NCBI RefSeq assembly: GCF_001704415.2
Contig: NC_030813.1
Span: 14,216,001 to 14,280,000 of the forward strand
Length of the DNA stretch: 64,000 nt
Origin: Capra hircus
Taxonomy: Eukaryota > Chordata > Mammalia > Artiodactyla > Bovidae
Direction of reading: 5' to 3'
Shown piece after piece: positions 1-11,985 of this stretch; within the stretch, counting starts at the first letter, position 1; each line of letters opens with the position of its first letter. The notes under the pieces were generated by a model. That model was given only the letters and a program-made list of their open reading frames with translations. It ran no database searches and was not told where the DNA came from. The position numbers and the translations under genes are program-made.

Positions 1-2110
1 CAAACTTACAGAATAGTGTCATTATTCCTATTGAGGCAATTGAAATGTTATTAGTCCCATGAATCCCTCAAATAGCTATTTCAAATTTTTCATATGCACT
101 TTCAGAGTTTCTTGGTTGGTGTTACAAATTGAGCTTCTGCTGAACTTTGGGCATTATGTGATGAAAATCTATGCAATCAAATGGCTGGGGTGGGAGTCAG
201 CTTTTCCACTTTTCAGTTGTTTGACTTGAGGGAGGTACCTTTGGGCCACTGAACAGTTTTCTCACTTTAAAAATAGACATGATAGTGTCTCATTTGCAGT
301 ATGGTTGAGAGAATGAGATAACACATGTATATTATTATATATACATATAATTAAGTACATGTATTTATATATATGTGTGTATATATACATATATATATAT
401 AATTTTGTTATTTTCATATACTGATAGTTTTAAGGCATCATCATTGTTGCCGGTAACTAGGTAATAACTTAATTCTGGCTTCTCTCTACTGTCTCTAAAA
501 AGACTGAATATAAGTAACTGTATGGACAAATATCCAACTGGACCCTGTGTAACAGGGACTGAGAACACAGTGGGAAGATAAAATGTTTACATTCAGAGGA
601 GCACCTCACATATATTAGTGCTCACAGCTGGTGAAGAAACAGTACTGGTAGATGCTAACGTTTAGACTTTCGTTTTAAGAGATTAAATTGGAAAGGGGGC
701 TGCATTCAGATAAGAAGAGCCATTCCTGCTAGAGAGGTCGTGATGGCCACAAATCTGCTTCTGTTTTATCAATTCATGATGAAAATTATTATTAGTGCTA
801 ATAGCTCCATAAAGCTGTTCAAAGTATTTCAAAGAGGCCAAGTATAGCTCTTTGGTGCACCATGGGTATTGATAATAAATATCCTTGATAGTTACTGATA
901 TAAGACAGCAAGAGTACTGTATTGAGCTTAAACAGCCCTCTTTCATATGGCAAAACTATAAATCTTTCATGGGAATCATGTTATATAACATCACCTGAAA
1001 TCAAGCGCTAGTGATTTTTTAAAGGTAATAAACTATTGGATAAGTAGGTTGCTTTTATCACCTTTTCAATTTCTCATCCTAGCACTTGGATGATAATTTA
1101 AAATACAGAAAGACACTCTAGCAGAGTCTTTAAAATCAATTTGTAATTTCAGCACTGTATTATACAATTAATCCTAAAAGCAGTACAATCTTTTGAATGA
1201 CTTTGAAATATCCTTCACTTCAAAAGGAAAAAAAAATGACAGAAATGAAAAACAGAGAAAGTAAAAGAATGGTTGTATTTGTTTACATAATAATATATAG
1301 GATGATAATATATTTCAGCGAATGTTACTATTCAGCTGACATGAAGTATGTGAATTTAATATATCAAAATTTTCTAAGGTATGTCTGTAAAAATAACAAA
1401 ATGTTTTAAATATGTTAAGTGAGTTCTGTCAAACGATAATTTAAACTTATTTATGTATTTGCAAATTTTTCTGTAAAAATTTGCTTCTTCCTTTTGATGT
1501 CCTTTACAGATGCTTTGCAATTGTCAGAGAACTTCAGGAGGTGGTTTTGACTGTGTTCGATTTTTAGCAGGATTGTCATTTATTTTTTTCTCCCCAAAGT
1601 ACAGTATAATATCTTCAGAACTTTTGGGGGATCAGATATTCATTTGTATCAATAATAGCATTATTAAATGATGTCTTAGAAGCTACAAGGAATATAAATA
1701 TGGACAATACTGAGCTTTATCTAGTAGATGGATATAACAATTAAATAACTGGTTAAGGACAATAATTATCTCTTGGGCACTTGTAGATAAAGAGTAGTTT
1801 GTAAGGTTAGGCAGGAAAGCTTTAGCGTCTTTTATTTGTCTGTGTATTTTAACATGACTCAAATATAAACTGCCATGCATGCCAGGATTTTTTCAAAAGC
1901 TCTTGTGTGATGAATAGGAAAAGAAAGGCACAAAATTGCTGAGAGCTCAGGGAATCCAGTGAACACATCTTGATGGTGGAAAGACTCAGAACCATTTCAT
2001 GACCAGATTTTGAGCTCCGGACTACAGCTTGTATAATGGATATCTTTGATTGGATGTTGATTAGAAAATTTGTAATCTATGTCTGAAATGTCAGCCTTGG
2101 AGTTTTCTCC
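1..2110. other. AT-rich single-copy DNA, no gene
   Basis: No coding frame with recognisable similarity and no repeat family I can name. The open frames here are short, low in complexity and rich in Ile, Tyr, Lys and Asn, as expected by chance in AT-rich DNA. The only structured part is a TA/TG-rich patch near 324-403. Confidence 0.75.
324..403. repeat. TA/TG-rich simple repeat patch
   Basis: An impure run of TATA and TGTG units. It is probably polymorphic in length. It could resemble promoter TATA boxes, but nothing around it supports a promoter. Confidence 0.75.
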
Positions 2111-2114
2111 CATA

Positions 2115-2622
2115 TACTCACCTTCTCACATCAGCATCTTCTGAGTTGCTCAAGTCCAGGCTTAAGGAGTTATCCTTTTTATTCTTCCTCTATCTCCACC
2201 CCCTTCTCCAGTATCACCTATCTGATCCCTGATCAAGTCTCTACAGTTCTTGTCATCACTGCTACTACCCATCCATACCAACGCCTTCTCTTTCCCAGAG
2301 CTCAGAAAGTCATTCTGCTTAAGAAATTTTAATGGCTTCCCTTTTCTCTTAGAAAACCTTCACCTGGGCTCTTTGCACAGATAGTCTCTTCCTATGCTTC
2401 ACATTTCAGCTAAAATGCCATATGATTAGAGAAGCTTCTTCCCTAGTTTCTCTCTCTCTCTCACCCTCCTGGATTTCTAACATTGTCTGAAACCCATGTT
2501 TATCTTATCTAGTTCATCTAGTCTCTGACACTAGAATATAAGATTCTTTGAGGGTGAAGAACTTGCCTGTTATTTTTACCATAGCATGTTTAGTGTCTGC
2601 AAAGTGCTGGGCATATGATAAG
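2115..2622 (+). mobile_element. L2 LINE, 3' part
   Basis: An ancient LINE2 remnant in sense orientation. It starts in a C/T-rich stretch and passes through text like the L2 'aatggcttcc' and 'aaaatgccat' blocks. It ends in the family's typical 3' segment, where a fragment equivalent to 'gtgcctggcacatagtagg' reads here as 'gtgctgggcatatgataag'. No reading frame survives. The end is interrupted by a short ruminant SINE piece. Confidence 0.7.
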
Positions 2623-2628
2623 TGACTG

Positions 2629-2706
2629 ATGGAGGGGAAGCCTGGAGTGCTGTAGTCCATGGGGTCGCAAAGAGTCAGACATGACTGAGAGACTGAACTG
2701 AACTGG
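2629..2706 (+). mobile_element. Short Bov-tA/Bov-A SINE 3' piece
   Basis: Only the last part of the SINE is present: the 'agtccatggggtcgcaaag' and 'agtcagacatgactgag' blocks and a GAACTGAACTGA end. It sits at the very end of an L2 remnant. A 7-base TAAGTGA occurs on both sides (2619-2625 and 2716-2722) and may be a short target duplication. Confidence 0.8.
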
Positions 2707-3029
2707 AGTAATTATTAAGTGAAAAATACATATACATGTGTTTTGGGGCTAGGGTACCTGCTGAGGAAAGCCTGAATACAAATGATGTCAGGAATATATG
2801 AAAAGAGAGACTTAGGTTTGAGAAACAGAAAACTCCAATTTCCTTTGACTACAATTAAAGTGCATGAAGTAGAGTAATAAGAAATGGAGCAGGACTAGTG
2901 AGTCCAGGACAGCTTATTGAGTCATAAATGCAAGGGAGCATAGCTTGTACTTAGTTTTTGCATCGGGAGGAAGATTGCAGTTCTCTTCAGTTCATGAAAC
3001 AGGTGAAGAGATGTTAGCCATAGTGGCAA
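2707..3029. other. Single-copy DNA between repeats
   Basis: No gene and no repeat recognised. Confidence 0.6.
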
Positions 3030-3215
3030 GTCTCGCCATCTGAAGAGTCATTGTTCCTAGGTTTGGAGCCCAGCTCTGCTCCTTCGTGGATGTGTGGCCT
3101 TGAAAAAGTTACTTCACTTTTCAATGCATCTTTTTTCATCTACAAAATGGGGGAAATAATTTTAATATCTCCAAGTTTCATGCAGTTTAAATAAACTAAT
3201 GGGTATAAAATGCTA
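3030..3215 (+). mobile_element. MIR SINE, sense
   Basis: An old mammalian-wide interspersed repeat. Its usual landmarks can be followed: 'gagcccagctctgctcc', 'gtgtggccttgaaaaagtta' and 'catctacaaaatggggg'. Its divergence fits insertion before the placental radiation. Confidence 0.8.
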
Positions 3216-3908
3216 AAATTATACATCATTTTATTAAAAATGATCTATTCCTATTTCACGCTTAGGCACAAGCCAAAGTTCATGTATTTTGTCCATATTC
3301 AAATAAAATATCCCAACTTTCAGAATGGGATGATAGGGAGAAAATTAACCTCACCAGGTATGCCATCATTCACTTTTAATACTATTTGAGTGTAAAATAG
3401 GCTTCGGGTAAGCTTTGTTATTGCTGATGTCGTTATTTTGATAAGTAACCAGTTTTTAGGGTTTCACCCTCATCTTTCCCACTGCTCCCCTAAGATCCAA
3501 TACCTGTGATGGAAGAGAGAGACGGGAGATGATTGGGTAGCAGGGTCTTGAACTGCCCGGCCAACAAGGAGTACTTGAGCTAAAGATGCTTTTCAGAAGT
3601 GTCCTGAAATTCACAGGGACAGGCCTGCTTTGGTTCTCCCACCATCCTTGGTCACTGTCTAGGAAGAGCCTGTGGGAAGTGTGGCCTCCATGCAAACAGC
3701 AGCAGTAGCTGTCCACACAGCGGGACAAGGGCACTCTGAATGGTTCATATCCTCCATGACTGCCACACAGGTTGAATACACATTCTGACTCCTCTCATCA
3801 CTACCCGTCCCGAGTGGGACAGAAGTTAAGATAGAGGGTCATCTTTGTTCTGTGCTAGAATCTGGCAGGTGAGGATGTGCACAGGGCTTTGCTTCCCTCT
3901 GTGTGAAC
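3216..3908. other. Single-copy DNA, no gene
   Basis: The minus-strand frame at 3456-3734 (92 codons) is rich in Cys, Ser and Pro but matches no family I know and has no splice or promoter context. I treat it as chance. Confidence 0.6.
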
Positions 3909-4106
3909 GCTCAGTCACTCAGTCGTGTCCAGCTCTTTACGACTCCATGGACCATAGCCCACCAGGCTTTTGTCCATGGTGTTTTCCAAGCCAGATTACT
4001 AGAGTGATTTTCCATTTCCTACTCCAGGTGATCTTCCTTACCTTGGGATCGAACATGCATCTCCTGCATTGGCAGGTGGATTCTTTACCACTGCCACACC
4101 TGGGGT
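3909..4106 (-). mobile_element. Bov-tA SINE, antisense
   Basis: A ruminant tRNA-derived SINE read on the minus strand. On the plus strand it begins 'ctcagtcgtgtccagctct' and ends 'ttctttaccactgccacacc', which is the reverse complement of the tRNA-like head. Moderately diverged. The overlapping open frames on both strands are translations of the SINE. Confidence 0.92.
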
Positions 4107-4529
4107 TGCTTCCCTCTAAACTGCACCAAATCTTAGTGACTTCAGGAGGCAGAAAGGGTGGAGAAAAGGTCAGAACCTTGATACCTTTACAAAGGACATG
4201 GCTCATGAGATGTGTGAACTATCAGTGAAAGGATGGTCCATGCACTAGGAAGACTGGGGTGACCCCACTGCCTACAGAAGAAGAGCAGGGAACAGTGTAC
4301 CAAATGGCTGAGGTTTTTCCTACCCAAGAACCAGGAGAACATTAATTAGAGTCCATGAGAAAGGAGGCTCCCTCTTGATGTTTCAGGATAGAACTGAAGG
4401 CAAGCCTATCACCCAACTGCTGACTGGCAGGATCAGAAACAGTACTTCCCAAGAGCAGTGGTTCTCAAAGGTCTGTAACAGCTTACTTACTCTTAGCTTC
4501 CCTGGTACAGACAGCTCTTGAAAAGAAAA
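4107..4529. other. Single-copy DNA between two Bov-tA copies
   Basis: No gene or named repeat recognised. Confidence 0.6.
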
Positions 4530-4728
4530 TATTAGTCATTCAGTCATATCCTCCTCTTGGGACTCCATTGACGACAGCCCACCAGGCTCCTCTGTCCATG
4601 GACTTCTCCAGGCAAGAATACCGGAATGGGTAGCCATTCCCTCCTCCAGGGGATCTTCCTGACCCAGGGATTGAACCCCAGTCTCCTGCAGTGGGGACAG
4701 ATTCTTTACCAGCTGAACCACCAGGGAA
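4530..4728 (-). mobile_element. Bov-tA SINE, antisense
   Basis: Nearly full-length SINE on the minus strand. 'gcccaccaggctcctctgt', 'ccaggcaagaatacc', 'gggattgaacccc' and a terminal 'accagctgaaccaccaggg' are all visible. The minus-strand frames of 105 and 115 codons that span it come largely from SINE sequence and are not genes. Confidence 0.93.
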
Positions 4729-5169
4729 CAGCTCTGTGAGAAGGCCATATAGAATGGCCCTGCAGCAAAGGACATATGGAAACTTCTGAATCTTTTCCTG
4801 CCCAACCAAAGAAACTGAAAGGTGACCCAGCCCTGTTCTCTGCCTAACCACACTGTGCAGCTGTTGTAACTTGCTGCAAGTTTTCAAGCAAATGCAATTC
4901 TCCTAGAAGAACACTTAAGGGCGCTCAGCATCCAGACAGAGAAAGAATAAGTAGAACCTCTGGAAGAAAATCAGGAAGGCCTTTGAGTTTTCCATGGTCA
5001 CATTCAGCGCCAGAAAACAGGTAGACGTAGATAGCAATTTTAACAGGAACAGTAGAAAAATAAGGAATCTAATGAGAGTCAGATGCAGCTTTAAAAAATC
5101 CCTGGAATTAAAGTTAACAATTTGTTTTAAATTCTCAGTTTCAGCAGATAAATTCAGAGATGTTTGCTT
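4729..5169. other. Single-copy DNA, no gene
   Basis: Purine-rich, no recognised family. Confidence 0.55.
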
Positions 5170-5860
5170 TTAACTTTATCTCTTAAGTGATTGAGTTTCG
5201 CCATTGAAACTTTTTCCCTTTTATCAGTAGTGACTTATGGCTGCTGCATTTCCTAAATTTTTTCATGTTTAAAATACGTCTGCTGCCTTTTTCGCTTGAA
5301 TAACTGCTTGGCCGGGTATTATGCTCCTGCATCATACTCACCCACATTGTGCAACTGTCTTCTGGCGCTGAATATTTGTACGATGAAATCCGAGTCCTGC
5401 TTGATTTTTCCACTCGTGTAGGTGAATGGCTTCCTTTATTTAAGTGCTTGAATAAGTCTTTCTTAATCCTTGACGTTCTATGGCTAAACTAGGACTGAAC
5501 AGTCGGTCTCAAATTCTTCTATGTGCACATTCTTATCTTTTTTTTTTTTCAGGTTTAACATCAAACACACCTTCTGATCCATTTGCTGGGTTTTCTGCTT
5601 CATATTGATCTAGCTTTCATTTGTATTACCTTCCCTTTAGTTTCCTTATAATCTTGGTCTTGCCCATCCTGCATTTATGTTGATTATGTCAAGATTTTTA
5701 TCTAATAAATCACATATATTTTGAGCATTCTGCATTTAATTTATAATTAATTCTGTAATAAAGTTGTTTTATTCTCAGTTTGTTTTCTCAATTTAAAAAA
5801 AGAGCCCTTTCTAGTCTATTGTGGCTGTTAATGTCTCAGATCTGATATCTTATTTCAATT
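5170..5860 (-). mobile_element. Possible ancient L1/HAL1-type remnant
   Basis: The block near 5300-5400 ('cttggccgggtattatgctc' followed by 'tgtcttctgg') resembles text found in old L1/HAL1-related mammalian repeats. The rest is a T-rich stretch without a clear match. The orientation and limits are guesses; it may be single-copy DNA. Confidence 0.35.
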
Positions 5861-5896
5861 TGATTCCTGTTCTTACTGTGTATTTTAGGGTATGAA

Positions 5897-6240
5897 TATC
5901 TTAGTCCATTTGGGCTAACATAACAAAAATAATGCCATCATCTGGGGGGCATTATAAATAATACAAATTTGTTTTTCAGTTTTTGGCGTCTAAGAAATCC
6001 AAAATCAAGGCCCTTGCAGATTTAGTATCTGGTGAGGGCCAGCCTCCTGGCTCATAGATGGTCATCTTCTTGCTATGTCCTCACGTAGTAGAAGGGGACG
6101 AGAAAGCTTTCAGGTGCCTTTTTTATAAGTACACTAATCTGATTCATAAGGCATCTTGCTTCCAAATGCTATCACGTTGGGGATTTGGTTTCAATGTATG
6201 AATTTTGGGAGGACACAAGCTTTCAGTCTAACCATAAAGA
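5897..6240 (-). mobile_element. MaLR LTR (MLT1/MST-like), antisense
   Basis: An LTR of the mammalian apparent LTR retrotransposon group (ERVL-MaLR), non-coding. Landmarks run in reverse orientation: 'cttagtccatttgggctaac', 'ataacaaaaataatgccat', 'ctggtgagggccagcctcct', 'ttgctatgtcctcac' and 'atgaattttgggaggacac'. It has no internal retroviral region and appears to be a solitary LTR. The subfamily is not assigned. Confidence 0.8.
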
Positions 6241-8154
6241 AGTGAGGAATAAGCTTCTGTTCACTGATTTATATTTTCTTCCAGATTGGGTTCTTTGCCT
6301 TTGAATGATTTCATCTTTTCTTTGTACTATGGATAAGTGGAAAGATTGCTAGAAGGAAACTGAAGAATAAACAAAAGGGCTGATTTTCTCTGATTGGAAC
6401 ACACTTAATTAAAACAAAATGGTAGGCTATCCATGACTGTCCCTCATGGGAATAAAATACATCTACCAGAAGAAGAGTCAGTGACATTGCTTATTTCCAA
6501 CAACCTTTTCCACTTCCCATCAGTAGAAGAAAGGAAAAAATAAGAAAACACATTTGATTTTTCTTATCGTCCATATTTAAGAGTATTACTGAAGAATCTT
6601 AGAATCTGTTGACTCATCAACAAGGGTCTTGAGGATTAAAATTTGATGCATTCCATATATTTTATAGATTGAAAAAAAACTTTCAAAGTATCTGATGGAT
6701 AAAACTTTTAATATGTAGATTTGCAGAAGCTTCTACAACTTGAAAATAAACAGACTCATAACCCTATAATAGATGGGCCAAAAAAATGGGATTGAGTTAT
6801 AAGTAGGTGGCTAACAAATACTAAAGGAAAATGTACTTAGTTTTAGAGACATTTATTTTGAGTTATTCTGATGGAGTTTTTTTGTGATAACAATTGCCCA
6901 TAAAACATCTAGAAACTAAAGTGAATGTTTTCTATCAATACTTGGACACTCTGATGTAATAAAAATGCAAATGCTGGCATTGGATTTTTATTATTGTTTT
7001 TAAAAATTCTGCACACTGATTAATTAGCTAAGATGCTATTAAACGTTTTAGGACCTAGAGAATGCATTTCTAATGATGCTTTTCATACCAGATCAAATAA
7101 TCATATCTTGGCTGACCAGTCTTTTGTGGTGAAATCCCTTTTTTCATATTTCATTGTGCTTTGTTTTTTTAAGTATTTTTTTCCTTTTGAAATTTATTCT
7201 GCTATACTGTCTCTTCTCATGAGTTTTACTATGACTTCTTATCCTAATTAATGATGCAGTCTTAAAAAACATCACTGACAAGTTTTCGGAAAAGGAAGAG
7301 AGCGGAATGGAGAGAACTTTTGGGTCTGCTGTAGTGTGGTTTGGCCCCGAGGAAGTGCCTTCAAAGGCCTCTCAGTGTCTTCTTACTGCGAATACATGAG
7401 CTGATGGGAGGCTCCTGTGAGGGCCCCCTGTTTGTTCCTCAAAAATCTTCCAGCAAACCCTGGGTTTATTGACAAGAGAAATAGGGCCCAGAATCAGTTT
7501 GAGGAAGATTTCTTAATATTAGATCAGAAAAAAATATTTTTTCTATGCTTGCAATTTCTAAATATGTGTATATATATATATATTTTTATCACTATAGTAA
7601 TTTTGAAACATCTTTTTTCATGGTAAATGATAAGAAGTGACTTTAAAAAAATAAAATCTGTTATCAGTGTTTTAAAGATTTTACTATAAAGCAGTTTATT
7701 CAATTCTTAATAGTATTTATAATATAAAACATCTTATCATTTTAACAAATAAAATCAGTTACCTACTTTAAATCAATTAAATCAATCATGTGAGAAAAAT
7801 AAGGTTGCTTACCAGTGAGTTTGAAAATAACCTATTTGATTTGGAGACATTTAAAATAAAGTTCAAGTACAGTTTATAGGATCAAAATAGAAAAATTTCT
7901 TACATAAACATGTTAGGGGTTTCTTTTTCTTTAATAAAATTATATCATTTAAATAATCTTTATTTTGTTTTCCTATTTGAGGAGATAAAACATTTTAGGC
8001 TATAAATTTCATTTGAAAACTCTTCTCCAAAAGTATGGTATTGCTGATATTGGTATGCTTTATTCCTCAGAAGTGAAAAGTCAAATTGGAAATAACTATC
8101 ACACTTTTTTTAAAAAAGCAGTCTATTTATTATACTATAATATAAAAGAGACAT
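6241..8154. other. AT-rich single-copy DNA, no gene
   Basis: Contains a short (TA)n run at 7566-7584 and several A/T-rich stretches. The frames at 7033-7251 and 7417-7626 are low-complexity Phe/Ile/Tyr-rich translations. Confidence 0.7.
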
Positions 8155-8560
8155 CTTGATGTACAATGGAAGATTGCTGACCATAGGGAACTAGTGAAGA
8201 TCATCCTGAAGTGACTTTGCAGGGTCGTGACCCAGGCTCTGTGGCAGAGACAGCAATGTCCAGTTTGCCATGTCTTAGCCTCCTTGCAGGTAGGCAAGGC
8301 ATGTGACTGCTTTTAGCCAGTGAGCATTTTGTGAGGAGAAAATGGTTCATTATTCTGGGCCAAGGCTGTGAAAGATACATATGTGATTCTCCAGGTTTTC
8401 CTCTTCCCTTTCACAGTGACCAACAGGATCAAATCTCTAGATGGTACAATATGAGGTGGTGACACCTTTGTCTCCGTCATCCTGGCCCTTGACCAATTGC
8501 TTCTAACAGAGAAACTCTGCTTACCTGTAATATTGTGATCTATAAGAAATATGTATTTGG
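8155..8560. mobile_element. Repeat-like stretch upstream of an old LTR, unclassified
   Basis: Text such as 'gcatgtgactgcttttagcc' and 'ttcctcttccctttcaca' recalls a dispersed old mammalian repeat. I cannot assign the family or decide whether it is the 5' part of the LTR that follows. The minus-strand frame at 8313-8600 is not recognised as a protein. Confidence 0.4.
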
Positions 8561-9345
8561 TTTTTGCCCATGTTTCTGGCACAGAGATCCTAAACTCCAT
8601 GGAATTTCCTGTGATGAGAGCAACAAAGTTGTCTTTTGTTATATCCCTGAGGTAATTTTTTGGGAGCCTAATTCTAGGGGCTGGTTGCTCAGAGAACCAA
8701 CCAAGTGATTAGAGAGTTAGAATTTTTAGTCCCACTCACTAAGGAGTGAGTCCTTCTGGGGAGGAGGAAGGACTGGAGGTTGAATTAACTGCCAGTGGTC
8801 AGTGATTTAGCAAATCATTCCTACGTACTGAAACCTCCATAGAAACCCGAAAGGTTGGGGTTTGGAGAGCTTCTTGGTTGATGGATATGTGCAAATGGAG
8901 GAGAGTGGCACACTCTGTTTTCTTTCCCACATACCGTGCCCTTTATATCTCTTCATCTGGCTGTTGATTTGTATCCTTTAATATCCTTTGCAAGGAGTCA
9001 GTAATCTAGTAGTAAACTGGTTTCCTGAGTTCTGTGAGCTGCTCTAGCAGATTAATTGAACCTAAGGAAGAATTCCTTGGAACCTCTGAGCTATAGTTGG
9101 CTTGTGAGAAGCATAATAGGTGTCTGAAGTGTGTATGGAGTGGGGTGAAGAGGGGAGCAGTCTTGCAGGACTGAGCCCCTGAACTGTGGAATCTGATGCT
9201 TTTCTGGCTAATGGCAGAATTGAGTTGGATTGTAAGACACACAACTGGTATCTAAGAATTGCTTGCTGGTATAAGAAAACCTTTGACACTGGAATTGGTG
9301 AGGCACATTTGGGGAGCACTTAACCCCAAACCCTACTATCCGATG
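8561..9345 (+). mobile_element. Old ERVL-type LTR (MER21-like, tentative)
   Basis: A long, degraded LTR. In order it shows 'gtatttggtttttgcccat', 'gctggttgctcagagaacc', 'gtcccactcactaaggagtg', 'tatctcttcatctggctgtt', 'ctgagttctgtgagctgctc', 'ttaattgaacctaaggaag' and 'gcagaattgagttggattgt'. These blocks belong to a common old mammalian endogenous-retrovirus LTR. I name MER21 only as a likely match. No gag, pol or env sequence adjoins it. It is non-coding. Confidence 0.7.
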
Positions 9346-11554
9346 CTAAATGTGAATGAACACAAAAACCACATTTATTTATGAGAATTTGGGATTGTTT
9401 ACACAGCATAACCTATCTAATTTAAATAATATACATTCTTTATTGCTTTATAATTATCTTTAAATTAAGGTCCAATTTTGACTCAAATAATTATCTTATG
9501 ACTAAGGACAAAAATGATTTACAGTATAATGGTCAAAACATCATGGTAGCCATTGGCACTTGGCTCTGAGAGATTAAGGTTTGAGTGACTAAGGCTAAAT
9601 ATGTTTGTTTGCTCTTCATTATCCCCAACTGTACTCAATGTACCCGAGAAGATTTCACCTTCTAATTAATTTATAAAACTGGAATCTAAAATAATATGAT
9701 ATTTACCTTCAATGACATGAATCTTTGGAAACACTATAATGCTTTCTGTAAAATGTTCAAAAGGCAGTTCCAAAAGCTGAGTCCCAAAGGCCTCTTTGAA
9801 TTCAACAGTGTTATTAGAACATGCATAGAATGTCTTAATAGTGTAATGAGGAAAATATATGTTAAAGAAGTAAATTCTGGTTGGTTTTATGACTTGTCAT
9901 ATCTTGTCACAAAATATATCATATCTGCTAAAGCAATGTATTCAGTAATTGTTTTCAAACATTATGATGTATTTTCAAACTATTGAAAAACAAAGGAATT
10001 TATAGAATTACTTGAGTGCTAAGCTGCTGGCAAAGCATGGACGTCTTTGAAGAGAGCAGAATTGTTGACTGAGTGTCCCTTAGCAGAATTATCAAGGTTT
10101 TGTTGAGTCACTAACATCCACACTTGCATCTCCCCAGGCTGATGAGTCGGTTATTCAATTGAGAAGACCACTAGTTTTTGTTTGTCAGTCAAGCTTTGTG
10201 GGTAGGAATGAGTACAAAGAAGTCAACTAACAGAACTGTTAACAAATAGGTCTTCCTTTATTCCCCATGATTCAGCGCCATTTCTTACACTCCTCTGTCA
10301 TTAATTCTTTTTCTTTTTTTTCTAATTGCTAAGATGGAAGAATCTCTCCAAGATTCTTTTTGAAAAAATAGCTTCTGCTTTTCCTGCAAGTCCTTTATTG
10401 AGATGATCTGGGTTTTAGTTTCCTCTAATCTGTTTGTCCTTCAACACAATTACATCTGCTTTTCATTTTTTTAGACATGTGTGAATATCTTAACTCATAT
10501 CTGCTGACCATGAATTTGATCCAGGGTTCATATTCCAAATATTTAAAACCCAACGGCATAGAAAATGAGACCAGGAACTGATACCAGCATTAAACTACTG
10601 TGACAGTGGACTGAAGGGCAGCCTTAGCTTGTTCCTTTCAGTTCTGTGTTGTTACTGTTATGAAGCAGTCTTGAGAAAGAGGAGTTTGGTAAAGGAATTC
10701 CAGTTTAGCTTTAGAATAATCTATACAGCCTTTCTCAGTCACCTGCTGCATATTTGCACTGTGGGAGGCAAAAAAAAAAACCAAACACCCTCAAAGTTAG
10801 AGATAGGATTATAAATCCTATTTTCCCATTAGTTCTTTCTAAACTTTTAAATTTTACATTATCTGATGGAAAAGTATATTACTAGAGAAACATGGCTTTG
10901 ATAAAATTAAAATTGGACGTGGCTAAAGGGAGGACATCACATCATAAACTGTTAGCTGTGAAGGTCATTTTTTCATTAAATATGAATTTTAAGAGGAAAT
11001 AATTACATATGTTTCCCATTCATTATATTTTAATCATTAAATTAGCCTCATCCAGAGATGCTTAGATGCCTCACACATATTTTTATTCCCCCTTTTTCAT
11101 TCTGTCCCTCAAGGGAGATAACAATGTTTTCATAAAAAATTCACATTCAGGAAGCAATGCCAAATGTACGCTTTTGGCTTAAGACATAAATCTGATAAAA
11201 GTTATGTTTTTCATCTCCTAATTTTATTTTATCAAAATAAAATCAATTTTTGCTTTATGTTATAATGATTTTTCTTCTCTCAATTTGTATTCTTAGCATA
11301 AGATTATATTATTAAAATATCAGATACTTCAAGTCTCAAATAATTCAATTAATTGAAGAATGAAATTTTAATATAGTCTTTTTTAGAATAAATTAATAAT
11401 GTATTACCTTTCTTATAGAAGACTATACAATGATTATAATAACACTAACCACTGAAGTAAAAGAAAGGAACACTCTTTGACACTCCATGTTCTACTAAAG
11501 TGGAAAATAAATCAGTGAATTGACTATTTCCCTCAAAAATTTAGTTTTATTATA
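9346..11554. other. AT-rich single-copy DNA, no gene
   Basis: No recognised gene or repeat. The 96-codon plus-strand frame at 9696-9986 is not similar to any family I know and sits in AT-rich sequence; treated as chance. Confidence 0.65.
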
Positions 11555-11762
11555 TATGGTTTTCCCAGTAGTCACGTATGAATGTGAGAGCTGGACTGTA
11601 AAGAAAGCTGAGCGCCAAAGAATTGATGCTTTTGAACTGTGGTGTTGGAGAAGACTCTTGAGAATCCCTTGGACTGCAAGGAGATCCAAGCAGTCCATCC
11701 TAAAAGAAATCAGTCCTGGGTGTTCACTGGAAGGACTGATGTTGAAGCTAAAACTCCAATAG
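11555..11762 (+). pseudogene. BovB ORF2 C-terminal fragment
   Basis: The frame encodes the stretch after the reverse-transcriptase core that is shared by all BovB copies here: 'CESWTVKKAE', then 'DAFELWCWRRLLRIPWTARR' and 'QSILKEI'. It ends at a stop soon after 'LMLKLKLQ', before the remaining C-terminal tail. It has no catalytic residues and is a remnant. Confidence 0.88.
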
Positions 11763-11985
11763 TTTGGCCACCTGATGTGACAAGCTGACTCATTTGAAAA
11801 GACCCTGATGCTGGGAAAGATTGAGGACAGGAGGAGAAGGGGACAACAGAGGATGAGATGGTTGGATGGCATCACCGACTCAATGGACATGAGTTTGGGT
11901 AAACTCCGGGATGGACAGGGAGGCCTAGCATGTTGTGATTCCTGGGACTGCAAAGAGTTGGACACAACTGAGCAACTGAACTGAA
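11555..11985 (+). mobile_element. BovB LINE (RTE clade), 3' end, sense
   Basis: A 5'-truncated BovB. It starts in the C-terminal coding part of ORF2 ('tggttttcccagtagtcac') and runs to the BovB end 'gagcaactgaactgaa'. About 430 bp of roughly 3.2 kb is present. Stops and small indels break the frame, so it cannot move. Confidence 0.93.

Noticed and set aside
324..403. TA-rich patch as a promoter or replication origin
   Set aside because: Simple TA/TG repeats are common in intergenic DNA, and no gene or origin signature accompanies this one.
3456..3734. 92-codon minus-strand frame with several cysteines
   Set aside because: No family match by eye and no supporting gene structure; I could not separate it from chance.
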